DNA from: Lepidostoma basale
Lineage: Eukaryota; Arthropoda; Insecta; Trichoptera; Lepidostomatidae
DNA length: 64,000 nt
NCBI GenBank assembly: GCA_022606425.2
Contig: JAHDVF020000101.1
Location: 310,001-374,000 of the forward strand
Direction: 5' to 3'
In this document: positions 19,286-29,830 of the stretch, in pieces
Numbering within the stretch: the stretch's first letter is position 1
Layout of the letters: each line of letters begins with the position of its first letter
Notes under the pieces: generated by a model
Seen by the model: only the letters and a program-made list of their open reading frames with translations
What the model was told of the DNA's origin: nothing
Database searches by the model: none
Position numbers and translations under genes: made by a program

Positions 19286-19433
19286 ATTCTTCTCTTCTCA
19301 CTTCTCAATCGACGTATTCTTCTATCGTACACAGATTTTCTACACATTCGACTAAGAGATCTCATTTCTACTGCATTTATTCTACTTTCATCCTTCTTTT
19401 GCCACGAGGGTCGGTACAAGAACACCATTATTT
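19286..19433 (-). mobile_element. RTE-A internal fragment
   Basis: Minus strand reads VLVPTLVAKEG-like sequence, then QKKDESRINAVEMRSLSRMC and KSVYDR, followed by a small local duplication near 19262-19325. No 3' tail. Confidence 0.7.
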
Positions 19434-19892
19434 CATAAATGGATTTTTTTAATATTCTCATTATCGAAACAGTAAACATGTGCTTGTCTCTAATTGTGGG
19501 AACTCAATTTCCCTAACCGTACCAGGCAACGTGTCAAAAAGACTCGGAACACTCTAATAACATTCACAGCTCAAAACGTCCATTTTCCCTTTTGGTTTTT
19601 CCCTCAAAATCCATCCCCAAAACGGCAAAATATAACATTTAAGCGAGAAATTTGTAAAAAGGGTTATACCTTTATTATGAAAGTAAATGTAAGCTTCGAT
19701 GCGGAGCTGGACTTTTTAATAAAAGCGTTAAAATTGATGGGGTCTGTTTACTCCGTGAAGTGTTTGCAGACGAGTCTTTTAGCACGGCCCCCAAAATGGC
19801 GGCGTACTGAAAATGGCGGACTGCGGAAAATCTTAAGCCCAGTGAACTTGTGCAACTTTATAATATAAACGAATATTAAATAGATTTATTGA
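19434..19892. other. Single-copy sequence with paired Pho/YY1-like sites
   Basis: No repeat match. AAAATGGCGG occurs at 19793-19802 and 19810-19819, 17 bp apart; this matches the core of YY1/Pho sites. The 124-residue frame at 19494-19868 has no recognisable domain and I do not call it a gene. Confidence 0.4.
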
Positions 19893-19990
19893 TTGATTAA
19901 TACGAATGAAAACGTCTGTTTTCTAGAAGTTCTGTTTTATTGAATTGAAACGACATGTTTCGTCTTGCTAAGGCATCAAATGAAGCTTGT
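19893..19990 (-). mobile_element. Hammerhead-related hairpin repeat (PLE2 relic)
   Basis: TTAATACGAATGAAAACGTC, TTTTCTAGAAGTTCTGTTTT and, on the minus strand, GCCTTAGCAAGACGAAACAT followed by GTCG. Stem and ACATGTC are kept; the first core strand is not CTGANGA. Confidence 0.55.
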
Positions 19991-19998
19991 TAACAATG

Positions 19999-20594
19999 CA
20001 TTCTTCTTCCTCAGCCTATTCCCGTCCACTCCTGGAAAAAGGCCTGCTCCATTCGCTTCCATGTCACTCTGTCCTGTGCAGACTGCATCCAGGTTATTCC
20101 AACGTCTCTGTTCAGATCATACTTCCACCGTAGTTGCGGTCGCCCTGCACTTCTCTTCGCCCTCCACGGTCTCCAAGTCAGCAGTCTTCTCGTCCACTTT
20201 TCATTTGAGCTTCTGGCTACGTGACCTGCCCATTGCCATTTTAGAGTCGCCGTGGATGATGTCAGTAACCTTTGTTTTTTCTCTCACCGTATCGTTTCTG
20301 ACTCTGCCTCTTAGGCTTATTCCTAACATGGTTCTTTCCATGGCTCTTTGGGTCACTCGTAATTTCTCGGCACTTTGTTCAGACACTGTAACAGTTTCAA
20401 GACCATAAGTACCAACTGGCAGAACGCAGGCTTCATAGACTTTTCAGGTTGATCGGTATTTTCCGTTTTTTAAGGATGTGACTCATGTTTCCGAAAGCTG
20501 CCCAGCTTAGTCCAATTTTTATTTTTAGCTCTGCGGTTTGGTTATATCGGCCCAATCGAATATTGTGTCCCAGGTATGTATATTCTAGTTTGTA
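19999..20594 (-). mobile_element. RTE-D LINE 3' end
   Basis: Minus strand encodes YTYLGHNIRLGRYNQTAELK, IGLSWAAFGNMSHILKKRKI, a frameshift, then SEQSAEKLRVTQRAMERTML and SLRGRVRNDTVREKTKVTDI. Compared with 21879-22575 it lacks several codons near 20441. Confidence 0.88.
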
Positions 20595-21195
20595 CAACAA
20601 AGTATTAAGCCACATCAATTACCTTAAGTACCGTATTTTGCTCCATGAGCTCGGTTATAGAAACACCAACGCGTTATTTCAATTAATTGAACATTATTTA
20701 GCAAAGCGAAACATGTCATTCTTGTAAAAAAAATTAAAAAAACTTCTTAAAAGGAGATGTGTTTTACATTATTGTTCGACAAGCTTGCTACTTCTTTGTC
20801 CCCCAACGTTGGTGATCACTGCAGAGAACGCATCTCTGTTTTGCGCTACTTGGAACAGGTTCTCAATTGTGCTCATACCTGTCTAATCCTGTATATTCCG
20901 CAGCCAAGTTGCGAACATTCATAGCTAATCCCCTTAATTAATTATAATTGAAGTAAAAAATTATTATAATTGAGATTTATATGCTGAAACTATTAAAAAA
21001 AACATCTGGCAACGCTCACGGAACGGGCATAGGTCCACTATGGTTGCAAGCCCGAGAGCTACTGCCGGCGGCAGTGAGAACATTGAGCTCCTCGCGCTTC
21101 CACAGTGAAGTATGCAAGAGTGAGATGCGTATATAGTGTCACGCACTCGCAGTGCTGTTTATATGCGAATTTGTTTTCGACGTTCACAAAATACC
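20595..21195. other. Mostly unassigned sequence with a hammerhead-like relic
   Basis: GCAAAGCGAAACATGTCATT (20701-20720) is a degraded piece of the PLE2 hairpin. 21000-21170 is GC-richer and unique (TACTGCCGGCGGCAGTGAGA is near-palindromic). Confidence 0.4.
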
Positions 21196-21275
21196 TCCGA
21201 TGTAATAATAATAATAATATGCTAACTTTTAAAGCGCCGTTTTTGTGATGTAATCACCTCAAGGGCGCATAACCC
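21196..21275 (-). mobile_element. CR1-like family K 3' tail
   Basis: (AAT)n, ATGCTAACTTTTAAAGCGCC and GTGATGTAATCACCTCAAGG match the tails at 11186 and 17935. No coding part follows. Confidence 0.75.
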
Positions 21276-21840
21276 GATAAATTCTGATTATTATTAATAT
21301 TATTTTTTAAATCAATGCGTAAATATATTATGGAGGAATACCTAAAATCTTAACCTTGTATTTATTATATTTATAGAGATATTGATGGTTATTAGAAGCA
21401 ACGTGTTGAAGATACCCATCATAGGGAAGTGAGGGTTAAAGAATCCTTGAAGCTTTTCCTGTGACTACCGTGTGAACGTTTCCCTTGGGTAAGCTGATAG
21501 TGCATACTTTTCTTTGGGAGTCTTGTCTCAGCATTCTGATAACGTGACAGCCCATCGTGTACATCGAGATGACTGGAGGAGGAATGTGGAGTGTAGCGCA
21601 GGCTGAAGGTTGGCTGCGGTGGAAGTGCAGGGCCATGTCCACTGGACCGGGGACCTGAAAGTGGCGACTGTTTGCTGCTAACGAACTGGCCGGCGGCGCG
21701 CGCAGCACAAAGGAAGGCCCCTCCCCCTACAGCCACCATTACACGAATATTATAAAGCTCGATCCGCGCGGATCAACAAACAACCACCTCATATAAATAT
21801 TCCATACCATGAAAAATAATTAAAAAAACGTTACTTATAT
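21276..21840. other. Single-copy GC-richer island
   Basis: 21400-21780 matches no repeat and is unusually GC-rich for this window (CCGGCGGCGCGCGCAGCAC near 21690). It contains overlapping open frames on the minus strand, described separately. The remainder is AT-rich. Confidence 0.5.
21436..21708 (-). CDS. Doubtful 90-residue open frame in a single-copy island
   Basis: The minus-strand frame contains MALHFHRSQPSACATLHIPP and ends KVCTISLPKGNVHTVVTGKA plus SRIL. It is not transposon-like and lies in unique GC-rich DNA. A second frame (21419-21739, 106 residues) overlaps it in another phase, so open frames here may simply reflect composition. No family is recognised. It could be an exon or non-coding sequence. 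Confidence 0.2.
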   Translation of the reverse strand: MLRAPPASSLAANSRHFQVPGPVDMALHFHRSQPSACATLHIPPPVISMYTMGCHVIRMLRQDSQRKVCTISLPKGNVHTVVTGKASRIL

Positions 21841-21878
21841 TAATTTACATGTTGTTGGCATCATCAGGTGTTACAATC
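21841..21878 (-). ncRNA. Truncated hammerhead motif
   Basis: Minus strand has ACACCTGATGATGCCAAC (CTGATGA at 21861-21867), matching 56515-56560, but the second half of stem II and GAAA are missing. A relic. Confidence 0.45.
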
Positions 21879-22575
21879 AACTACTTCTTCTACTTCCTCA
21901 GCCTATTCCCATCCACTCCTGGACAAACGCCTCCACCATTCGCTTCCATGTCACTCTGTCCTGTGCAGACTGCATCCAGGTTATTCCGACGTGTCTGTTC
22001 AGATCATCTGCACTTCTCTTTGCCGTCCACGGTCTCCAAGTCAGCAGTCTTCTTGGCCACTTTTTATCTGAGCTTCTGGCTACGTGACCTGCCCATTGCC
22101 ATTTTAGAGTCGCCACCCGGTGGATGATGTTAGTGACCTTTGTTTTTTCTCTCTCTCGTCTCTTAGGCTTATCCCTAACATGGCTCTTTCCATGGCTCTT
22201 TGGGTCACTCGTAGTTTCTCGGCACTTTGTTTGGACAATGTAACTGTTTCAAGACCATAAGTACCAACTGGAAGAACGCAGGCTTCATAGACTTTTCGTT
22301 TCAGGTTGATCGCTATTTTCCGGTTTTTAAGGATGTGACTCATGTTTCCGAAAGCTGCCCAGCTTAGTCCAATTCTTCTATTTAGCTCTACGGTTTGGTT
22401 ATCTCGGCCTAATCGAATATTGTGTCCCAGGTATGTATATTCTTGGACATTCTCAATTCTGTTGCCGTCCACGTTGATTTCAAGCCCTTCCATGCCCATC
22501 ACCTTGGTCTTTGCCAGGTTCATCTTCAAACCTACAGATTTGGATACATCGCATAGTTCTTTCAGCATTTGTTAT
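21879..22575 (-). mobile_element. RTE-D LINE 3' end
   Basis: The main frame (22104-22568) reads LKELCDVSKSVGLKMNLAKT, EYTYLGHNIRLGRDNQTVEL, RRIGLSWAAFGNMSHILKNR and CVLPVGTYGLETVTLSKQSA. After a deletion in the REKTKVTDI region a second frame (21898-22116) reads ATLKWQWAGHVARSSDKKWP. The tail near 21880 is (GAA)-like. The RT catalytic region is absent. Confidence 0.9.
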
Positions 22576-22642
22576 AACGTAAAAGTTATATAAATAACAA
22601 AAATTGTGATAACCTAAAAGTAATAATTACAAATGTTAACAG

Positions 22643-23130
22643 TTAACTAACTAAACTAACTTATCATCACGCCGTCTCCCCGGAGGGGTAGGCAGAAATA
22701 ATGGAATGCCACACTGTTCTGTCCTGACATACTTCTCTCGTTTCCTCTACATTCATACATCTTGTCATGCACGCGCGTCGATTTTTCCGACTCCTCACGT
22801 GACCGACATTCAATATTTGATTGATTTGATCGTGGCACGTTTTCCTCGGCCTTCCTCTATTTCTAGCTCCGTTCACGCCGTTCACATATATCTTCTTTAC
22901 CATTCTGTCTTCACTCATTCTTTCCATGTGTCCAAACCATCTTAATGACCCTTTCCTTATTTTGTTCATAACACTTTCATTCGCACCACATTCACTTCTT
23001 ATACTTGCATTTGTCACTCTATCATATACGAGTACAGGCTTGCCACACGGTCTTAGAAATCTCATTTCTACTGCATTTATTCTACTTTCATGCTTCTTTT
23101 GCCAGTTCCATGCTTCACTTCCATACATAT
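22643..23130 (-). mobile_element. RTE-A LINE 3' end with 153-residue frame
   Basis: Minus strand frame 22667-23128 runs uninterrupted from YGSEAWNWQKKHESRINAVE through ESVMNKIRKGSLRWFGHMER and RPRKTCHDQINQILNVGHVR to ISAYPSGETA. Hairpin of the UCCG type. One of the better-preserved C-terminal ends; truncated at MYGSEAW like 17255-17750. Confidence 0.9.
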
Positions 23131-23154
23131 TATCAGTTAATAAAAAATATATGA

Positions 23155-23195
23155 AAAAATTCTAGAAAACAGACGTTCTCATTCGTATTAATAGT
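23155..23195 (-). mobile_element. Hammerhead-related repeat fragment (PLE2)
   Basis: TCTAGAAAACAGACGTTCTC and ATTCGTATTAAT are the reverse complement of the family flank at 19897-19930; no core is present. Confidence 0.5.
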
Positions 23196-23570
23196 GCGAG
23201 AACATGGTTGTATTCCAGTCCATCTTCTCTGCTTACTCCTTCCATAGTAAGGGAGCGATGGTTAGCACGAAGTCAGTTGTTGTTCCGTGTGAATGGTGTC
23301 CAACTCCTCCCCCTGCCCCTCGCCCCGCCCCTCGCCCCCTCCCCCGGCACCCTGTTCATCTGCCTGTCGCCTGCCACCTCTCCGCCGAATCAAAAATTCA
23401 TAAAGGCCGATCCTACCTGCCAAGCGGCCGCGCGCTTTTTCGCAGTTTCGAAATTCGAACGTCGAATTTCCGAATTTGAAAAAAATCCGCGATCGCCTTT
23501 TGTTTTCGGCTCGGTCCCGAACCTATAATAGAACGCGGCTAGCTTCCTAATTCGAATTAATTAATTTAAA
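23196..23570. promoter_or_regulatory. GC-rich single-copy island, possible CpG-type regulatory element
   Basis: 23300-23440 is C/G-rich in an AT-rich window: CCCCTCGCCCCGCCCCTCGC contains GC-box words, and GCGGCCGCGCGC follows at about 23421. It passes into repeated TTCGAA words (CGAAATTCGAACGTCGAATT, 23446). Two overlapping frames (91 and 106 residues) lack recognisable domains. Regulatory function is inferred only from composition. Confidence 0.3.
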
Positions 23571-24178
23571 GTTTTTAGTTTCTTTTGACAGATGAGACAG
23601 ACCGTCTTTTGTTTTCGCGTTCCAAAAGTGACGTGTTCCGATAGCGGCTGATTTGAAAATATACAGTGCAATTCGAATTTCGAATTATAAATATTTTTAA
23701 CTCTATTATAATTTCGAAAAAATTGTTTAAAAAATAGGTAAGTAGGTACCTACTTACCAAACTTTTAAGTACCTACCTATAACAACAATATATTTAAAAT
23801 AAAATAAAGTTCTACCTATAAATATATTAGCTTGAATTAGAACACGGATTCTTAGTATAAAAATTTAAAATTATACATTCGGGCAATGGAAATATGTGAT
23901 TTGAATCAAAATGAAATTCGAACTTTTTGAGCATACTATATAAAAGAAAAACGGGTTCGTCTTTTTAAAAGACATTACGTAAAACAGTGTTCTGGTGATA
24001 TTTGAACAATGACAACTTGAATATCGTGTCGTGAAAAGAATAAGAAGAAAAACTGTAAGTAATTACTCAAATTAGTATTATTTTTTATAAGTCGTTTAAT
24101 TCTAAGCCCGCTATAACTGACTTTAGTCAGATTTTTGATTCTAATTATTGATGTTTATTATTTTTTTTATAAAAAAAA
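23571..24178. other. AT-rich sequence with a TATA-like box and a splice-donor-like site
   Basis: TATATAAAAG lies at 23937-23946, and an ideal donor word GTAAGT at 24055-24060. GTAGGTACCTACTTACC (23745-23760) is a lepidopteran-like word. No exon is supported. Such words are frequent by chance in AT-rich DNA. Confidence 0.25.
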
Positions 24179-24645
24179 AACTAACTAACCATCACACCGT
24201 CTCCCCGAAGGGGTAGGCAGAAAAAATGGACTGCCACACATTTCTTTCCTGACATATTTCTCTCGCTTCCTCAACATTCATACATCGTGTCATGCACGCG
24301 CGTCGATTTCTCTGACTCCTCACATGGCCGACATTCAATATTTGATTTATTTGATCGTGCCATATTTTCCTCGGTCTTCCTCTATTTCTGGTTCCATTTA
24401 CATCGTTAACATATAATTTTTTTACCATTCTTTCTTCATTCATTTTTTCCATATGTCCAAACCATCTTAATGATCATTCATCATTTTGTTCATGACACCA
24501 TCATTCGCACCGCATTCACTTCTTATATTTTCATTCGACACTCTATCATACACAGATTATCCACACATTCGTCTAAGAGATTTCATTTCTACTGCATTTA
24601 TTCTACTTTCATCCTTCTTTTGCCAGTTCCATGCTTCACTTTTTT
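24179..24645 (-). mobile_element. RTE-A LINE 3' end
   Basis: Frame 24192-24452 reads KMNEERMVKKLYVNDVNGTR, RPRKIWHDQINQILNVGHVR and ends SAYPFGETV. Upstream the frame shifts near 24475. Truncated near YGSEAW with a T run. UUCG-type hairpin. Confidence 0.88.
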
Positions 24646-24712
24646 TTGTATTCGAGGAAAATACTGATTTAATAATACCTAATATAATTAATTGGATAAT
24701 TTATTTTAATTT

Positions 24713-25430
24713 AAAGAGAAGAGCAAATGACAGTTTGTAATATAATTGTAAATGAAGAGAACTTGGAACAGGTGAGGGAATTTGTATATTTAAGTAGCAT
24801 GTTCACAGCGCATGGCCGAACGGACAGTGATGTTGAAAGAAGGGTTAGTGCGGGTAACAAAGGAATGGAGCTTTAAAAATAGTTATTGGAAACAAGAATT
24901 TATCAATGAAAGCGAAAATGGCCGCTCACAATGGAGTTCTGGTCCCAACCCTTATGTATGGAAGCAAAGCATGGAACTGGCAGAAGAAAGATGAGAGCAG
25001 AATAAATACGGTAGAGATGAGGTCCCTAAGACGTATGTGTGGTAGAACGATGTAAGACAGAATCTCAAATGCTGATATTAGATAGGAATGTAGAGCAGAA
25101 GAAGGTATTATGAACAAAATTATGAAAGGATCGCTGCGTTGGTTTAGATATATGGAGCGCATGGGTGAAGAAAGAATAGCTAAAAAATATACGATAACGA
25201 TGTAAATGGAGTACGGAGTCGAGATAGACCGATGAAAACACGACATGACCAAATTAATCAAATTTTAAAGGTTGGTCATGTCAGAAGCCAGAAGAATCGA
25301 CGTGCGTGTATGACTCGCTGTATGAATGTGGAGGAATCTAGAGAGGTATGTCAGGACAGAGTGGTGTGGCGGTCCATTCTCTATGCCTACCCCTGCGGGG
25401 AAACGACGTGATGGTTTGTTGTTGTTGGAT
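24713..25430 (+). mobile_element. RTE-A2 LINE 3' end
   Basis: Same subfamily as 10125-11015: begins ENLEQVREFVYLSSMFTAHG and ends with the UGCG hairpin (CCCCTGCGGGG) and GGTTTGTTGTTGTTG tail. Point mutations and frameshifts break the frame many times. Confidence 0.88.
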
Positions 25431-26089
25431 AATTTATAGAGCGCCATTTTTATGAATTAATCACCTCATGGGCGCTATTGCTTGGACTTGGACTTGGATC
25501 CTCTAGTTTACAGAGGTCCAGCTCATGTGGCTATTCCTCTTACGTCTGATGGGAACATTGTTGGAAGGTGGTTTGGTGGGTTGTTACATGTGGGGGCATG
25601 ATTTGTATAGCCCGGAGTGTTCCTCTGAAGAAGGAGGTGTTTGGGTCGTAATTTGAAAGGTCTTTTATTGTGGGGTTAGGATGTGAAGGGAGTCCTTTGT
25701 AAAAACGTTGGGCAAGTTACAGAATGAATTCATCTATCATCGGGATTCCCGATTCTAGGGGCAGTTGTGTGATCCTGGTCCATGAAGGCGATAACGATTT
25801 GGTTTGTAAGAAAATATCGTTTTAAAAGTGACATTATATTTTAAATGCGTCGAAAAGAATGTGCCAAGTAGCGATGACGTTTGCTTGGTGGTATAAGGGT
25901 TAAGAATTCTAAGTGCGTGACTCGTCTGGTATAAATTTTAAGCTGCATGTGTTTAGGTCCACCGGAATGTCAGAGACGACACTTACAAGGACCCTAATAT
26001 TATTAGTCTATTAATTTCAGGACACTTGATACCGAGTAGAACTCAATAGTATCCACTCTTTGACACGGCGATATTGCGTCTTTTTTAAA
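25431..26089. other. Mostly single-copy sequence with a K-like tail word
   Basis: 25440-25475 (GAGCGCCATTTTTATGAATT, ATCACCTCATGGGCGC) resembles the family K tail. The rest, moderately GC-balanced, shows no repeat or coding match. Confidence 0.45.
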
Positions 26090-26690
26090 TATCATCATCA
26101 TCATCCTAAGCTCGACAGCCCTGGGTGGGCCTTGGCTGAATCTAGGAGCTTCCTCCATTCTTGTCTGTTTGATGCCCCCATTCTCCAATTTCTCACTTGC
26201 AACACCGATGCATCCGTGTTGACACTGTCCATCCATCGCATTTTGGGCCTTCCTGGTCTTCTACGTCCCTGTGGTACTGAGAGCGTGAGGCGTTTTGTAG
26301 GGTTGTCGTCGTCCATTCTGATTATGTGACCAGCCCATCTCAGGCGCCCTACTTTGACGGATCTGATCACATCGGGCTCTTTATAGATATCATATAGCTC
26401 TCGGTTATATCGACGACGCCAACCATTGTGGTCTCTCACTGGGCCATATATTGTCCTAAGAACCCTTCTTTCAAATGCTGCGATGGACCTTTCAGTGTGT
26501 TTTGTCATCACCCAGGTTTCAGAGGCATATGTGAGGACTGGTTTGATCAGGGTCTTGTACAATAGTGTTTTTGTGGTTCTTCGCAGAAATTTGGATCTTC
26601 ACTGTTTTTGGAGAGCGTAGTAACATCGGTTTGCTGCCATTAACCTTCTGTTAATTTCTTCTCGGGTGTTATTATCACTTTTTTAAATAT
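26090..26690 (-). mobile_element. RTE-F LINE 3' end
   Basis: A 153-residue minus-strand frame (26101-26562) reads MYKTLIKPVLTYASETWVMT, ERRVLRTIYGPVRDHNGWRR, KVGRLRWAGHIIRMDDDNPT and GRPKMRWMDSVNTDASVLQV. The tail at the left is (GAT)n. Upstream sequence to 26690 continues RREEINRRLMAANRCYY-like with a stop. The only copy in the window. Confidence 0.9.
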
Positions 26691-26734
26691 ATCTATCATT
26701 AACCTTTTCCACTCTGACCTTCCACCAGTTAAAA

Positions 26735-26850
26735 TTTAAAATGTTGTTTATGTTATGAAATAGTTTAAAATGACATATTTCATCTTGATCAAGCATTATC
26801 AAGTAGGTATGACATTTGATAATGTCATAGAAAGGCGAAACATGTCATGA
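26735..26850. mobile_element. Pair of hammerhead-related motifs in inverted orientation (PLE2)
   Basis: Minus strand (about 26768-26805) has TTGATAATGC...GATGAAATATGTC; plus strand (26816-26850) has TTTGATAATGTCATAGAAAG then GCGAAACATGTC. The two half-hairpins face each other as in the 920-1178 element. Confidence 0.55.
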
Positions 26851-27535
26851 GGATGTTGGGCTTCATCATTCGGACCGGAAGAGTTTTCAGAAATCCCAAT
26901 GTGCTCAGAGTCCTATACAACGCGTTGGTTCGGAGCAGACTCGAAAGTGGTTCTGTGATATGGAGTCCTCACGAGGCGAGATATTCCGTTATGCTGGAGA
27001 GAGTTCAGAAAAAATTTCTGAGGTATCTCTACATGAGGGAGTATGGTAGTTATCCGTGGCTCTATCCCACGGCATTTCTTTTAGGAATGCACGGAACCAA
27101 TTCTTTACAGCTTCGAAGAGATGGGCATCTCATAACCCATTTCTTTAAATTAATCAGGGGATATTTCGAGAACTCGGTCGCGCTAGAGGGTGTTGGTCAT
27201 TTTGACCCCGATAGATTTCCCCGACAGCGACAGCACAGATTGTTTTACCAACCGGCCACCAGAACCAATCTGTTTCTGGTGACACCGGTGGGAAGAGCAA
27301 TTAGTTTGCTGAACGCGGTCTCCTCGGAGATCGACGTCTTTTATATTAGTGAAGGTACGTTCAGGAGACAAATACTCTTATCTTTAGAAAGCATCTTGTC
27401 TTCCTAATGTCGAACCATCTCTAATGGTTCTGGTAGGTGTTGTATTTTTATAATATTTTACCTGTACTTAATAGATGCCTTAAACATTTTCCTGTTTTTA
27501 ATGTCTTTTGAGTTAATAAACTGATTTGATTACTA
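26847..27535 (+). mobile_element. Jockey-like LINE (family G) 3' end, longest frame
   Basis: The 186-residue frame (26847-27407) reads RMLGFIIRTGRVFRNPNVLR, LYNALVRSRLESGSVIWSPH, LERVQKKFLRYLYMREYGSY, LITHFFKLIRGYFENSVALE and ends TFRRQILLSLESILSS. This follows the RT domain in Jockey-type LINEs. The 3' UTR ends GAGTTAATAAACTGATTTGA. It lies directly against the PLE2 motif. Confidence 0.9.
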
Positions 27536-27868
27536 TAAATTATAATAAAACTTCTAGAAAACAAACGTTTTCATTGGTGTTCAAAGTAAAGGGCTTTCAT
27601 AAGACTGTGCGGTAATGAGTTGATCATAAGAAGTTTAAATTTTTTAATACTTATTATTTGCTTCAAACTTTACAATACATCTGCGATGGAAACATTAAAA
27701 TATACGCATTGTAACGAATTGTACAAATTTATCTAAAAGCATTCATACGCGGTTAGTATTGCTAGAAAGAGATACAGAATCCATAGCTCCTCCCACAATG
27801 GCCACGCCCTTTATTTTTTAATAAAGCTCCGCCCCAATTCGAAAACACATGATTTATTTTACCGCAAA
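27536..27868. other. PLE2 flank scrap and unassigned sequence
   Basis: TTCTAGAAAACAAACGTTTT (27550-27570) is a PLE2 flank. The rest is unassigned. Confidence 0.4.
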
Positions 27869-29190
27869 AAACTAACTAACCATCACGCCGTCTCCCGGAG
27901 GGGTAGGCAGAAATAATAGACCGCCACACTGTTCTGTTCTGACATACTTCTCTCACTTCTTCGACATTCATACATCGTGTCATGCATGAACGTCTATTTC
28001 TCAGACTCCTCACGTGACATTTGATTTGATTGATTTGATCTTGTTATGTTTTCCTCGGCCTTCCTCTATTTCTAGCTCCGTTCACGCCGTTTACATATAC
28101 CTTCTTCATTTATTCTTTCCATATGTCCAAACCATCTTAAAAACCCTTTCATTATTTTGTTCATAACACTTTCATTCCCACCACATTCACTTCTTATAAT
28201 TGGGTGTTTTTCAAATAAAATGTTTACTCGAAAATTACATGTCCTATGACTTTCGAGGTAATTCTGCAGGCTATTGATTTTAAAACTGTTTTTTTATATC
28301 TCAAAACAACAGAATAACTCACAAATTGATTATTCACATATCCAAAAGTACTTATATCTGTTTATTTTGCTTAATTATTGGGAATATACGATAGAAAAGT
28401 GGTGATTTTTCTAGTGTCCCACGCTCCTTTTGCACTTTATAAAGGAAAAATATTAATTGATAAGCTACTTCTTGTCCAAGAGTTTTATCAATAATATTCC
28501 TAGATAACAGCGTATTAGAGTTCAAAATAATATAAAATACTGTTTTTATTTAGTCACTCAAAACGACGTTGGTGGAAAATTCCGTATACGCTACGTCGAT
28601 ATACTGATTTAAACGATAAATTTACTATAAACTAAGTATATATTTTGATTGATGGCAACATTTTATAGCTCGTCAACGGTCGCCATGTTCGTAAATTGAC
28701 ACCAGTCGCATTATGTTATGTGAAATAGTGGTCGGGCGTCACGACGTGCTGTTTTATTTTCCACTACGAACGTGATTCTATAATGTAAGTATTGATTGTT
28801 TGACTTACAGCTTTTCATGGGTAAAAATGACCGACATCTAGAATCTGAATTCAATGTAATATTTAGTAAAATCATAAACCTGCATTTTGGAGTTTGTTTC
28901 AATACTGGCATCATACGTCACATCCACTACGCGACGTGATGTATTAGTGGAACGCCAAATGTGACGTAGTGGAATTATTACGCAACGAGCAAACTTTTTG
29001 AAAAACACCCAATTGCATTTGACATTCTATCATACACAGATTTTTCACATATTCGTTAAGACGAATCTCATTTCTACTGCATTCATTATACTTTCATCCT
29101 TCTTTTGTCAGTTCCATACTTCTATTCCATACATAAGGGTCGGCACAAGAAAATCATTGTGCACTGATATCTTAGCTTTACAGTACCTAC
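27869..29190 (-). mobile_element. RTE-A LINE 3' end interrupted by a TIR element
   Basis: 27869-28197 is the 3' end with a UCCG hairpin. The sequence resumes at 29015 with GCATTTGACATTCTATCATA and runs to about 29190 (AVHN segment). Removing 28202-29010 brings the two parts together. Frameshifts are abundant. Confidence 0.85.
28202..29010. mobile_element. 809-bp non-autonomous DNA element with 14-bp TIRs
   Basis: GGGTGTTTTTCAAA (28202-28215) is exactly inverted at 28997-29010. AATT flanks both ends and may be the target duplication or part of the TIR, as it is itself palindromic. Inserted in an RTE-A copy. No transposase frame. Superfamily not assigned. Confidence 0.8.
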
Positions 29191-29279
29191 ATGTTTTCCA
29201 CTATTTTAGAATAAATCTTAAGCGATGGTATACGCAGTAAAAATAATGTCAAATTTTGAACGACAAAGTAAGTAAGAAT

Positions 29280-29595
29280 TTTAAGGCAGATGATTGCATT
29301 AAAATTAAAAAAGGATCATTGAGATGGTTTGGACATATGAAAATAATAGACGAGAGAAGAATGGTTAAAATGTTTGTATACAAGCAGTTTGCGTGGAAAT
29401 AAAAGCCGTGGAAGAACAAGGAAAACGTGGCAAGAACAAATTAATTAAATTCTTAAAAGCGACCACATTCGAAGTCGGAAAATCAACGAGGGTGCACGTT
29501 AAGATGTATGAGCACAGAGAAAGCTCGAGAGGTATTTCAGGACAGAGTAGTGTGGCGGTCTTCGGAGAAACGGCGTGATGGTTAGTTAGTTAGGT
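29280..29595 (+). mobile_element. RTE-A LINE 3' end (diverged subfamily)
   Basis: Starts CKADDCIKIKKGSLRWFGHM-like, as in the minus-strand copy at 33443-33920, and ends with a deleted hairpin (CTTCGGAGAAACG) and GTTAGTTAG. Confidence 0.8.
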
Positions 29596-29604
29596 ATAGG
29601 TAAG

Positions 29605-29830
29605 TATAAGAAAGAATGGTAAAAAAGTGTATGTTAACAATGTAAAAGGAACTATCATAGAAATAGAGGAAGATCGAGGTAAACGTGGCATGATCAAATA
29701 ATTCAAAAGTGCTTGACACGATGTATGAATGTTGAGGAATCGAGAGAAGTATGTCAAGAAAGAAAAGTGTGGCAGTCCATTCTTTTTGCCTACCTCTACG
29801 GGGAGGCGGGGTGATGGTTAGTTAGTTAAG
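29605..29830 (+). mobile_element. RTE-A 3' end
   Basis: Covers KERMVKKCMLTM-like sequence to the tail with deletions. Hairpin CCTCTACGGGGAGG, a UACG loop. Closely similar to 30336-30565, including an unusual inserted CTATCA in the NGT codons. Confidence 0.8.

Noticed and set aside
19494..19868. 124-residue frame as a gene
   Set aside because: No domain, no signal of conservation, AT-poor lysine/asparagine-type chance frame; kept only as unique sequence.
23937..24060. Promoter with first exon (TATA box and GTAAGT donor)
   Set aside because: The words are common by chance in AT-rich DNA, no initiator at the right distance is evident, and no exon can be followed.
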